DNA from: JAMXLO01 sp963818775
GTDB taxonomy: Bacteria; Pseudomonadota; Alphaproteobacteria; Acetobacterales; Acetobacteraceae
Length of the DNA stretch: 64,000 nt
Reading direction: 5' to 3'
NCBI GenBank assembly: GCA_963818775.1
Contig: CAWFUF010000024.1
Location: 372,001 to 436,000 of the forward strand
Positions 25,615-33,127 of this stretch are shown here, one piece after another; the stretch's first letter is position 1, and the number at the start of each line of letters is the position of its first letter. Under the pieces are notes generated by a model. The model was not told the origin of the DNA. It saw only the letters and a list, made by a program, of their open reading frames with translations, and made no database searches. The translations under genes and the position numbers were made by a program.

Positions 25615-26321
25615 GAGTTGGCACTTCGCTTCGCGGCGAGTTCCGTGATGACGCTGTTGCGCTTGGTCATCTCCTCGACCGCAAGGCCTTTCTCGACCAA
25701 CGCGCCGGTCGGACAGACCTGCACGCACTTGCCGCAGTTGGTGCAGGACGGCGCCTCGCCCCATGGCAGGTTGAGTTCGGCGACGAGCATCGAGTTGATG
25801 CCGCGCGCGGCGATGTCCCAGACATGCGCGCCCTCGATCTCGTCGCAGACGCGCACGCAGCGCGAACAGAGGATGCAGCGATTGTGGTCGAGCACCCAGC
25901 GGGGGTGCGAGACATCGACCGGCAGACGCGGGAAATTGTAGGGAAGGTTGACATGGGTAAGACCAAGGGTCTGCGCCAAGGACTGCAATTCGCAGTTGCC
26001 GTTCGAAACACACACGGCGCAGATGTGATTGCGTTCGATGAACAGCAACTCGAGCGCCATCAGCCGATTGTGCGCCAGGCTGTCGGAATTGGTGCTGACC
26101 GACATGCCGTTCTGCACCGGCGTCGTGCAGGCGGGCAGCAGACGGCCGACACCGGCGATCTCCACCAGGCACAAACGGCAGGACCCAGGCGAACTGAGGC
26201 CTTCCAGATGACACAGGGAAGGGATGTACTTGCCGTTGTCATGCGCCACCTGAAAGATGTTCTGTCCCTCGGTCGCGGTGCAGAGCTGGCTGTCGATGCG
26301 GATTGAGACTTGCTGAGGCAC
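25611..26321 (-). CDS. hoxU: Hydrogenase diaphorase Fe-S subunit
   Basis: A 236-residue NuoG-N-terminal-like subunit. A plant-type [2Fe-2S] domain (CHLEGLSSPGSCRLC ... CTTP) is followed by a Cys-rich NuoG-like segment (HICAVCVSNGNCEL). Two [4Fe-4S] motifs, CILCSRCVRVCDE and CTNCGKCVQVCPTGAL, complete it. It wires HoxHY to HoxF. The GTG at 26321 is chosen because the hoxF stop overlaps a perfect TAAGGAG six bases before it; a start at 26351 would lie inside hoxF. Confidence 0.94.
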   Translation of the reverse strand: MPQQVSIRIDSQLCTATEGQNIFQVAHDNGKYIPSLCHLEGLSSPGSCRLCLVEIAGVGRLLPACTTPVQNGMSVSTNSDSLAHNRLMALELLFIERNHICAVCVSNGNCELQSLAQTLGLTHVNLPYNFPRLPVDVSHPRWVLDHNRCILCSRCVRVCDEIEGAHVWDIAARGINSMLVAELNLPWGEAPSCTNCGKCVQVCPTGALVEKGLAVEEMTKRNSVITELAAKRSANS

Positions 26322-26331
26322 GAATGGCTCC

Positions 26332-29300
26332 TTAGCGACGGGAGACGGCAAGCGCCGTCATCTCTCGGATGTCGCAGCGCAGACAGCGGCTGGCCTCTTC
26401 ATGCGCCTCGTCCGCGCGCAGTGCTGATACGGCCTCATCGAAGGTCTTGGCGCGGGCCGCGGCGGGGAGGAAATGCGCGTGGTGGCGTCCGCAGGGGCTC
26501 GATTGCTGCGGCATCTGGTCATACTGCAAAACAGGCATGGCGGAGTCGTAGCGCGACACGCCCATGAGATGATGGTCGATGTTTCTGGCCGCATCCTTGC
26601 CCCAGCCCATCGCAGTTGTGACATTGGACGCGCCGGTGACAAAGTCGCCGCCGGCAAAGACGTTGTCGCGACTGGTGGTCAGCGCGTAGCGATCAACCTC
26701 GAGCATGCCGTTGCGGGTGACATCGAGGCCGGTCCCGCGGCAGAAGTCGCGGTCGACGCTTTCGCCGACCGCCAGGATGACGCTGTCGCAACTGACGTTG
26801 AGCACTTCGCCGGTGTCAATGGGTCGTCGTCGGCCGGATGTATCGAACGCACCGAGCCGCGTCTTGGTCACCTCGATCGCCCTGACCGCGCCGCCTTCGC
26901 CGATGATGCGATGAGGCGAGGCGAGGAAGATGATGCGCACACCTTCGTCCTCGGCGGCCTCGACCTCCTCGGATATCGCCGGCATGTCCTTGCGCTCGCG
27001 CCGGTAGATGACGGTCGCCGATGCGCCCATGCGGATCACCGTGCGGGCGCAGTCGATGGCGGCGTTGCCACCACCGATGATGACCACGCGCTGGCCGAGT
27101 TTCACCGCCTCGCCGCGGGCTTCGGCCTCCAAAAAGTGCAGTGCGCCGAAGACGCCGGTGAGTTCGTTGCCGGGCACGCGCACGTCGGTTTCCTGCCAGG
27201 TGCCGAGCGACAGGAAGACTGCGTTGAATTTCGCCTCCAGGTCGCTCAGCGAGATGTCAGAACCGATGCTGGAGTTCAGAACGAAATTGACCCCGAGGCG
27301 ACGGATGATCTCGATCTCGCGGTCAAGGACTTCGCGCGGAAGCCGGTAGGCTGGCAGCGCAAAGCGCAACATGCCACCGGGTTCGGCGTGCGAGTCGAAG
27401 ACGACGACCTCGTGCCCGAGCAGTGCCAGGTAGAAGGCGGCGGTCAATCCGGCCGGACCGGCACCGACTATGGCGATCTGCTTGTCGGTTGATGGGCGCC
27501 GTCTGGCCGCGACGCGGTCCGCCATCGCGTCGAACTTGTCGGACAGCAGGATGGTATCGGCGATGACCCGATGGACCTCGCGCATGTTGATGGGCTCGTC
27601 GACCGTCTGACGGCGGCAGCGATGTTCGCACGGATGCTGGCAGACGCGGCCCGTGGTAGCCGGTAGCGGATTATCGAAGATGACCGCCTCGAAGGCGTCT
27701 TCCAGTCGGTTCTCCTTGTAGAGCTGCAAGAAGCGCGGAATGTTCATGTGGATCGGGCAACTGTTCTCGCACGGCGCCACAGCCAGTTCCTGGCAGACAC
27801 CTGCACGGCAGCGCTTGGCGCGGATGTGGTCCTCGAACTCGTGGCGGAAGTGACGCAGCGCGGTGAGCACCGAGTTGGGCGCCGACTGGCCGAGACCGCA
27901 GAGCGAGGTATCGCGGATCATGCGGCCCAGCGTGTCCAGCTCGGCCAGGTCCTCCTCGCGGCCTTGCCCCTTGGTGATGCGTGTGAGCGTACGCAGCGCT
28001 TTGTCCAGTCCGACACGGCACGGTGTGCATTTGCCGCATGATTCGGAGCGGGTGAACTCGATGAAATAGCGCGCGACGTCGACCATGCAATTGTCGTCGT
28101 CCATCACCACCATGCCGCCAGAACCCATGATTGAGCCCAGCTTGCCAAGTGATTCAAAATCGACGGGCGTGTCGAGCATGTCGTGCGGTATGCAGCCGCC
28201 GGACGGCCCTCCTGTCTGTACGGCCTTCACGCTATGGCCGGGCGCGGTGCCGCCGCCGGCGTCATAGACGAACTTGCTGAGCGGAGTGCCGAGAGGCATC
28301 TCGACAAGACCGGTGTTCTGGATCTTGCCCACCAGCGAAAACACCTTGGTGCCGGGACTGGCATCGCTGCCGAAGGAGGTGAACCACTCCGGTCCCTTCG
28401 CGACGATGGGCGGAATGTTGAACCAGGTCTCGACGTTGTTGATGTTTGTCGGATGGCCCCACAGACCTTTTTGGGCAGGATACGGCGGCCGCGGCCGCGA
28501 TCGGCCTGACATCCCTTCGAGCGAGCTGATCAACGCCGTCTCTTCGCCGCAGACGAAGGCGCCCGCTCCTTCGACCAGCTCTATGTCGAAGTTGAAACCA
28601 CAGCCAAGGATGTTCTCTCCGAGCAGGCCGTATTCCCTGGCCTGTTCGACGGCGACCGCAAGCCGATGCACTGCCAGGGGATATTCTGCGCGGACATAGA
28701 TGATGCCCTGCTTGGCACCGGTGACGTAGCCGCCGATCGCCATCCCCTCGAGCAGCGAATGGGGATCGCTCTCAAGCTCGTTCCGGTTCATGTAGGCGCC
28801 AGGATCGCCTTCGTCGGCATTGCATACGAGATACTTCCGGGCGCCCTCTGCCTTGCGCAGATATTCAAACTTCACGCCGGTCGAGAAACCTGCTCCGCCA
28901 CGGCCGCGGAGCTTGGCCAGCTTGATCTGCGCGTTCACCGCCTCAGGCGTGTTATCGCGCAATACCTTATACAGGGACTGATAGCCGCCGATCCCGATGT
29001 ATTCCTCGATGTCGGAGGGATCGATGATGCCGCAGTTGCGCAGGACAATCTTTTTCTGCCCGGAGAAGAACGGCACCTCGTTCCATGCCGGGATGTCCGG
29101 CAGCCCGCTGCCATAATCGAGCTGCGCCGTGACGTGGTCCCACTGTTCGATCTTGCACAGGACCAGTGGTTGGGGAAACGCCTTGCCGGTCAGGCCGTCA
29201 AGAATCTGGCTGACGTGATCAGGCCTGATACGGTGCAGCATGACGAGGGGCTTGCCGGGATGCCACACGTTGACCAGCGGCTCCTCGGCGCAGAAACCAA

Positions 29301-29499
29301 AGCACCCTGTCTGCACCAGCTGTACGTCGAGCCCGCGCTTGTCGATGGCGTCGGCGAAGGCATGGTAGACACTCTCCGACCCGTTGCCGGTTCCGCATGT
29401 GCCCATGCCGACGGCAATGCGCGGTCTCATCGGCAGCAGCTTGGCCAGGCCGGCATCGCGAACCGCTTTGAACATGCTCGCGTCGCGGATGGGCGTCAT
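26332..29499 (-). CDS. hoxF: HoxF-GltD fusion: NuoF-like diaphorase fused to an FAD/NAD(P) oxidoreductase module
   Basis: A 1055-residue fusion, against about 530-600 for ordinary HoxF. Residues 1-130 are a thioredoxin-like Fe-S domain (GTCGTGNG, TGCFGFCAEEP). Residues 150-560 are NuoF: LRGRGGAGFSTG (198-208), NADEGDPGAYMNR, GAGAFVCGEETALISSLEG, and a [4Fe-4S] site at Cys488/491/494/534. Residues 560-660 carry GltD-type N-terminal cysteines (564, 569, 577, 581, 620, 624, 628). Residues 675-990 hold the FAD site AIVGAGPAGLTAAFYLALLG and a second dinucleotide site VVIIGGGNAAIDCART. A C-terminal CLRCDI follows. GltD/NfnB modules use NAD(P)H and can bifurcate electrons. No frame break is visible between modules. 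It overlaps hoxE by four bases. Confidence 0.93.
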   Translation of the reverse strand: MTPIRDASMFKAVRDAGLAKLLPMRPRIAVGMGTCGTGNGSESVYHAFADAIDKRGLDVQLVQTGCFGFCAEEPLVNVWHPGKPLVMLHRIRPDHVSQILDGLTGKAFPQPLVLCKIEQWDHVTAQLDYGSGLPDIPAWNEVPFFSGQKKIVLRNCGIIDPSDIEEYIGIGGYQSLYKVLRDNTPEAVNAQIKLAKLRGRGGAGFSTGVKFEYLRKAEGARKYLVCNADEGDPGAYMNRNELESDPHSLLEGMAIGGYVTGAKQGIIYVRAEYPLAVHRLAVAVEQAREYGLLGENILGCGFNFDIELVEGAGAFVCGEETALISSLEGMSGRSRPRPPYPAQKGLWGHPTNINNVETWFNIPPIVAKGPEWFTSFGSDASPGTKVFSLVGKIQNTGLVEMPLGTPLSKFVYDAGGGTAPGHSVKAVQTGGPSGGCIPHDMLDTPVDFESLGKLGSIMGSGGMVVMDDDNCMVDVARYFIEFTRSESCGKCTPCRVGLDKALRTLTRITKGQGREEDLAELDTLGRMIRDTSLCGLGQSAPNSVLTALRHFRHEFEDHIRAKRCRAGVCQELAVAPCENSCPIHMNIPRFLQLYKENRLEDAFEAVIFDNPLPATTGRVCQHPCEHRCRRQTVDEPINMREVHRVIADTILLSDKFDAMADRVAARRRPSTDKQIAIVGAGPAGLTAAFYLALLGHEVVVFDSHAEPGGMLRFALPAYRLPREVLDREIEIIRRLGVNFVLNSSIGSDISLSDLEAKFNAVFLSLGTWQETDVRVPGNELTGVFGALHFLEAEARGEAVKLGQRVVIIGGGNAAIDCARTVIRMGASATVIYRRERKDMPAISEEVEAAEDEGVRIIFLASPHRIIGEGGAVRAIEVTKTRLGAFDTSGRRRPIDTGEVLNVSCDSVILAVGESVDRDFCRGTGLDVTRNGMLEVDRYALTTSRDNVFAGGDFVTGASNVTTAMGWGKDAARNIDHHLMGVSRYDSAMPVLQYDQMPQQSSPCGRHHAHFLPAAARAKTFDEAVSALRADEAHEEASRCLRCDIREMTALAVSRR

Positions 29500-30029
29500 G
29501 TGGAAGGCTCCCGCTGATCAAGCGCCTCCAGTTCCCGCTGCAACGTCATTTCATTCATATGCCCGAAGATCGCGTGGTTGATTTCAATGACCGGAGCGAG
29601 CGCGCACTGGCCGAAGCAGGCCACGGTTCGCAGCGTCGTGCTGCCGTCAGGAGTGGTGATCGACAACTGGTCCGTCTCGCCGTCGGACGCGGTCTGGAAC
29701 CCGAACTTCATAAGCAGATTCTCGAACAGGTCTCGCGAACCCCTGGTGTGGCACGCGGTGCCGCGGCAGACCGATACCGTGTCGCGGCCCTGCGGTTGGA
29801 GGTTGAACAGCGCGAAGAACGTTGCGACGCTGTAAATCCTGGAGAGGGGCACCGCTGTCCTGGTTGCGATGTAGTGCAGCGTCTCGAGCGGCAGATACTT
29901 GCGCGGGTGATTGTTCTGAACCTGCTGCAGGATGGCCAGGAGCGCGCCCGGACGCCCGGCCTGCCTCGTCAGAACCCTGTCGATGAAGTCCTGGCTGACC
30001 GGGGTATCCAGAGATTGCGCGTGCTTCAT
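29496..30029 (-). CDS. hoxE: Hydrogenase diaphorase subunit, NuoE-like
   Basis: A 177-residue thioredoxin-like [2Fe-2S] protein of the NuoE/HoxE family. Ligands are in SVCRGTACHTRGS and ACFGQCALAPV. The N-terminal helical part (PGALLAILQQVQNNHPRKYL) and SVATFFALFNLQPQGRDTV are typical. HoxE is an electron-entry or exit subunit of bidirectional and bifurcating hydrogenases. Its stop overlaps the hoxF start as ATGA. Confidence 0.94.
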   Translation of the reverse strand: MKHAQSLDTPVSQDFIDRVLTRQAGRPGALLAILQQVQNNHPRKYLPLETLHYIATRTAVPLSRIYSVATFFALFNLQPQGRDTVSVCRGTACHTRGSRDLFENLLMKFGFQTASDGETDQLSITTPDGSTTLRTVACFGQCALAPVIEINHAIFGHMNEMTLQRELEALDQREPST

Positions 30030-30105
30030 CGATCACCCCTAATGCCAAGGCCTCAATGAGAGAGACCCATTGGCCACATTCGTCATGATTGGGCCTGGCC
30101 CAACT

Positions 30106-30170
30106 ATCCACGTCTTCTCCTGATGCTTCCGGCAAAGACGTGGATGGCCGGCACATGGCCGGCCATGACG
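30106..30170. repeat. Nested inverted repeats between hoxI-like and hoxE
   Basis: ATCCACGTCTT (30106-30116) and AAGACGTGGAT (30135-30145) are perfect 11-base arms. They are followed by GGCCGGCACATGGCCGGCC, a second dyad ending in CATGACGAGG. The second part matches the REP-like element at 23083. In the 162-base gap it could slow or attenuate transcription between hoxI-like and hoxE. Confidence 0.6.
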
Positions 30171-30191
30171 AGGAGGGGGTCGGTGAGTCAC

Positions 30192-30599
30192 TCAGGACCA
30201 GTCCGCATAGAGATTGGCCGCCTGAAGTGCGGTGCTGAGGAAGCGCCACTCCAGGACCGAGCCGAACTGCTTCATGAAGTGATAACCGACCGAATGGTCC
30301 TGTTCGCAGAGCGCGATCAGTTGTTCCACATCGATCGCCAGCGCGTTGACTGGCTGGAGCGCACGAGCATCCCATGTCCAGGCACGCGGCGTGAGCAACC
30401 ACGATACACCGAGCAGCTCGTCAGCGCCGATCGTGGCGATCGTGACTCGGTTCATCTCTAGGGCGACGAGGCCATCCTGCAACAGGAAGAACTCGTCTGC
30501 CGGTTCTCCTGCATGGAACAGGAACTCGTCGGCAGCGAAGCGGGCCGTCCGAGTGGGCAGAAGCGGCTGGTCCTGCAGATACAGGCGAATCGCGTCCAC
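30192..30599 (-). CDS. Single cyclic-nucleotide-binding-like domain protein, HoxI-like
   Basis: A 135-residue Crp-fold sensor domain without a DNA-binding domain. The N-terminal half is FAADEFLFHAGEPADEFFLL, LQDGLVALEMNRVTIATIGA. The pocket region reads DELLGVSWLLTPRAWTWDAR rather than the canonical FGExALL...R, so cAMP itself may not be the ligand. The GTG start at 30599 has GGAG six bases upstream. In Ralstonia eutropha the soluble-hydrogenase operon contains hoxI, a protein with the same domain; I infer an analogous helper role. It is first in the hox operon and begins 52 bases after the livF stop on the same strand. Confidence 0.8.
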   Translation of the reverse strand: MDAIRLYLQDQPLLPTRTARFAADEFLFHAGEPADEFFLLQDGLVALEMNRVTIATIGADELLGVSWLLTPRAWTWDARALQPVNALAIDVEQLIALCEQDHSVGYHFMKQFGSVLEWRFLSTALQAANLYADWS

Positions 30600-30651
30600 G
30601 TCATTCTCCGCCCCGGTCGCACAACAAGGGATGAGAAAGGTGAAGGTTTAA

Positions 30652-31386
30652 CTAACGGTTACTCTTGGAATTCGCTGCGGTGAGGTTCAACCCGATCAGC
30701 CGGTCCAGGCTTGCCCGATCCGCCAGCAACGACGGCGAGGGTGCGCGCAGCGCGATGGTGCCGCGCTCGATCACCACGGCCTCGCGTGCCAGCGACAAGG
30801 CGACGTCCGTGTGCTGTTCGACCAACATGATCGCGGTGCCTTCCTCCGCCATCATGCGGCCGATGGCAGCGGCCAGTTCATCGACGATGACCGGCGCCAG
30901 ACCTTCCAGCGGTTCGTCGAGCAGCAGCAGCGCGGGATTGGTCATCAGCGCGCGGGCGATGGCCAGCATCTGCTGCTCGCCGCCGGACAGATGGCTTCCC
31001 ATGTTGCGCTGCCGCTCCGCCAGACGCGGGAACAGTTGATACACGGCGGGGATATCCCATCGGCCGGCCCGCGCGGCGACGGTCAGGTTCTCCTCGACTG
31101 TCAACGACGGAAATATCTCGCGTTCCTGCGCCACCCAGCCAATGCCCATGCGCGCGCGGCGATGCGGTGCGATCCGGGCGATGTCGCGACCGCGCCAGCG
31201 CATGCGGCCGGACGCAACACGGGTGAAGCCCATGATGGTGAGCAGCAGCGTCGTCTTGCCGACGCCGTTGCGGCCGAGCACCGCAAGACTGCCGCCCTCG
31301 GCCAGTTCGAACGAGATGCCGTCGATCACAACCAACTCGCCATAGCCGGCACGCACGGCATCGAGTGCCAGCAGCGTCTCAGGCAT
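30652..31386 (-). CDS. livF: Branched-chain amino-acid-type ABC transporter ATPase (LivF)
   Basis: A 244-residue ATPase. Walker A is VLGRNGVGKTTLL, signature LSGGEQQMLAIARALMTNPA, Walker B LLLLDEPLEGLAP, and switch His VEQH. The sequence around GRDIARIAPHRRARMGIGWV is typical of LivF. It overlaps livG by eight bases. The system imports branched-chain amino acids, amides or similar solutes. It is the last gene of the liv operon; hoxI-like follows in the same direction. Confidence 0.93.
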   Translation of the reverse strand: MPETLLALDAVRAGYGELVVIDGISFELAEGGSLAVLGRNGVGKTTLLLTIMGFTRVASGRMRWRGRDIARIAPHRRARMGIGWVAQEREIFPSLTVEENLTVAARAGRWDIPAVYQLFPRLAERQRNMGSHLSGGEQQMLAIARALMTNPALLLLDEPLEGLAPVIVDELAAAIGRMMAEEGTAIMLVEQHTDVALSLAREAVVIERGTIALRAPSPSLLADRASLDRLIGLNLTAANSKSNR

Positions 31387-32134
31387 GACGCGAGCGGCCG
31401 AGATAGACCTCCCGCACACGCGGGTCAGCGGCGATCTCCGCGGGGGTGCCCTCGAGGAGAAGGCGCCCGCCCACCATGACGATGACCCGGCTGGCGAAAC
31501 GAAACACCACCTCCATGTCGTGCTCGATGAACAGCACGGTGATGTCCGACGACAGGTTGGCGATCGCCTCGAACAGTTCGCTGCCCTCGTGGCGCGGCAC
31601 GCCGGCCGCCGGTTCGTCGAGAAGCAGCACCTTCGGCTTCGTCGCCAGTGCCAGTGCGATCTCAAGCAGCCGTTGCTGGCCGTAGGCGAGTTCGCGTGTC
31701 GCGCGATAGCAGACATGACCGAGCCTGAGCGATGCCAGGATCTCGTAGGCCTCGTCCACCGCCTGGTGGTACGCGGCGGGGCGTCGCCACCAGATGCCGG
31801 CGACGCCTCGCCGTTCGCAGATTGCCAAGGTCACCGCCTCGAGCGGCTCCAGATCGGGGAACAGCGTGTTGATCTGGAAGGTGCGCGTCAGGCCTCGCTT
31901 GACGCGGCGATGCGGTTCGAGCGCGGTGATCTCCTCATCGCCGAGCATGATCTGCCCGGAGTCAGGGCGCAGCGTTCCGGTGATCAGATTGATCAGCGTG
32001 GTCTTGCCGGCGCCGTTCGGGCCGATCAGCGCGTAGCGGGCGCCTTGCGGCAGAGAGATCGCGACGTCCTGTGCCACCACGAGGGAGCCGAAGCTCTTGT
32101 GCAAGGCGGCGGTGCGCAGCGCTGGGACGGTCAT
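31379..32134 (-). CDS. livG: Branched-chain amino-acid-type ABC transporter ATPase (LivG)
   Basis: A 251-residue ATPase. Walker A is IGPNGAGKTTLINLITGTLR; it has LTRTFQINTLFPDLEPLEAV, a degenerate signature LAYGQQRLLEIALALATKPK (LAYGQ form usual for LivG) and Walker B VLLLDEPAAGVPRHE. The ATG at 32134 overlaps the livM stop by four bases. It pairs with LivF to energise LivH/LivM. Confidence 0.93.
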   Translation of the reverse strand: MTVPALRTAALHKSFGSLVVAQDVAISLPQGARYALIGPNGAGKTTLINLITGTLRPDSGQIMLGDEEITALEPHRRVKRGLTRTFQINTLFPDLEPLEAVTLAICERRGVAGIWWRRPAAYHQAVDEAYEILASLRLGHVCYRATRELAYGQQRLLEIALALATKPKVLLLDEPAAGVPRHEGSELFEAIANLSSDITVLFIEHDMEVVFRFASRVIVMVGGRLLLEGTPAEIAADPRVREVYLGRSRHA

Positions 32135-33120
32135 GAGGCAGGGGTTGTGGAAGGCACGAGCTTCGCTGTTGCCTTGGCGAGACCACCCAGGATGCCGTTC
32201 GGCAGGAGCAGCACGACGCCGATCAGCATCATGCCGATCCAGAAGTACCAGTATTGCGGGTTGATGCCGGAGAGCCGGTCGCGCGCCACCAGGTAGACAA
32301 TGGCGCCGATGACGCCGCCATACAGTCGTCCCGTCCCGCCAATCACCAGGATGGTGACCAATTCCGCGGACCGTTCGAAGCTGAGTGCGCCGAGCGAGAC
32401 GAACTGCGTCGTCTGCGCGAGCAGGCCGCCGGCGAGACCTGCGATCGTAGCGGCGATTGTATAGATAGAGCGCAGCCGCGCACTGCTCGGCGCGCCGATC
32501 GCCGGCATGCGGCGCTCGTTCTCGCGGATGGCGCGCAAGGATAGTCCGAACGGAGAGTGGACCAGCCGTCGCGCCGCCAGCACGACCAGCAGCAGCATGG
32601 CCAGCGCATAGGCATAGGCGGTGTAGCCGTAGAGATCGAAGTCGAACCGTCCGAACAGTGGCCACATCGTAACGCCCTGGAGGCCGTCATTGCCGCCGGT
32701 GAGCCAGTCCTCGCGGTTCGCCACCTCGTAGAGCAACAGGCCGATGCCGAGTGTGATCATGATCAGTGCAAGGTGGCGGACGCGCACAACCAGGAAGCCG
32801 GTGAGATAGCCGAACAATCCGGCGGCTGACGCCGCGAGCACCAGGCCGGAGAACGGCTCCCCCCAGCCGGCCTTGGCGATCAGTCCGGCGGTGTAGGCGC
32901 CGAGACCGAAATACGCGGCGTGACCGAGCGATACCAGTCCGGCATAACCCATGATGAGATCGAGCGAGACTGCGAAGATCGCGGTGATCGCGACCTGGCT
33001 TGCCAGCGTTAGGTAGGTGGGCGCCAGCACGAAGGGCAGCAGCGTCGCCAGCCAGAAGGCGACCTCGATCGGATGCCAGCGCTGCTTTGCCGCCAGGTGC
33101 CGATGGGGACCGGCGGCCAA
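32131..33120 (-). CDS. livM: Branched-chain amino-acid-type ABC permease (LivM)
   Basis: An integral membrane permease of about 329 residues. It contains SLDLIMGYAGLVSLGHAAYF, VRVRHLALIMITLGIGLLLY, FGLSLRAIRENERRMPAIGA and FIGGTGRLYGG-like VIGGTGRLYGGVIGAIVYLV. The frame is open up to 33156, overlapping the upstream htrA stop. I prefer the TTG at 33120, ten bases after that stop and preceded by AAGGA, but a TTG at 33156 cannot be excluded. The gene is separated from livH by an inserted htrA. Confidence 0.88.
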   Translation of the reverse strand: MAAGPHRHLAAKQRWHPIEVAFWLATLLPFVLAPTYLTLASQVAITAIFAVSLDLIMGYAGLVSLGHAAYFGLGAYTAGLIAKAGWGEPFSGLVLAASAAGLFGYLTGFLVVRVRHLALIMITLGIGLLLYEVANREDWLTGGNDGLQGVTMWPLFGRFDFDLYGYTAYAYALAMLLLVVLAARRLVHSPFGLSLRAIRENERRMPAIGAPSSARLRSIYTIAATIAGLAGGLLAQTTQFVSLGALSFERSAELVTILVIGGTGRLYGGVIGAIVYLVARDRLSGINPQYWYFWIGMMLIGVVLLLPNGILGGLAKATAKLVPSTTPAS

Positions 33121-33127
33121 TGCCGCG

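Noticed and set aside
26473..27492. 339-codon plus-strand frame opposite hoxF
   Set aside because: No motif; lies entirely within the GltD-like module of hoxF.
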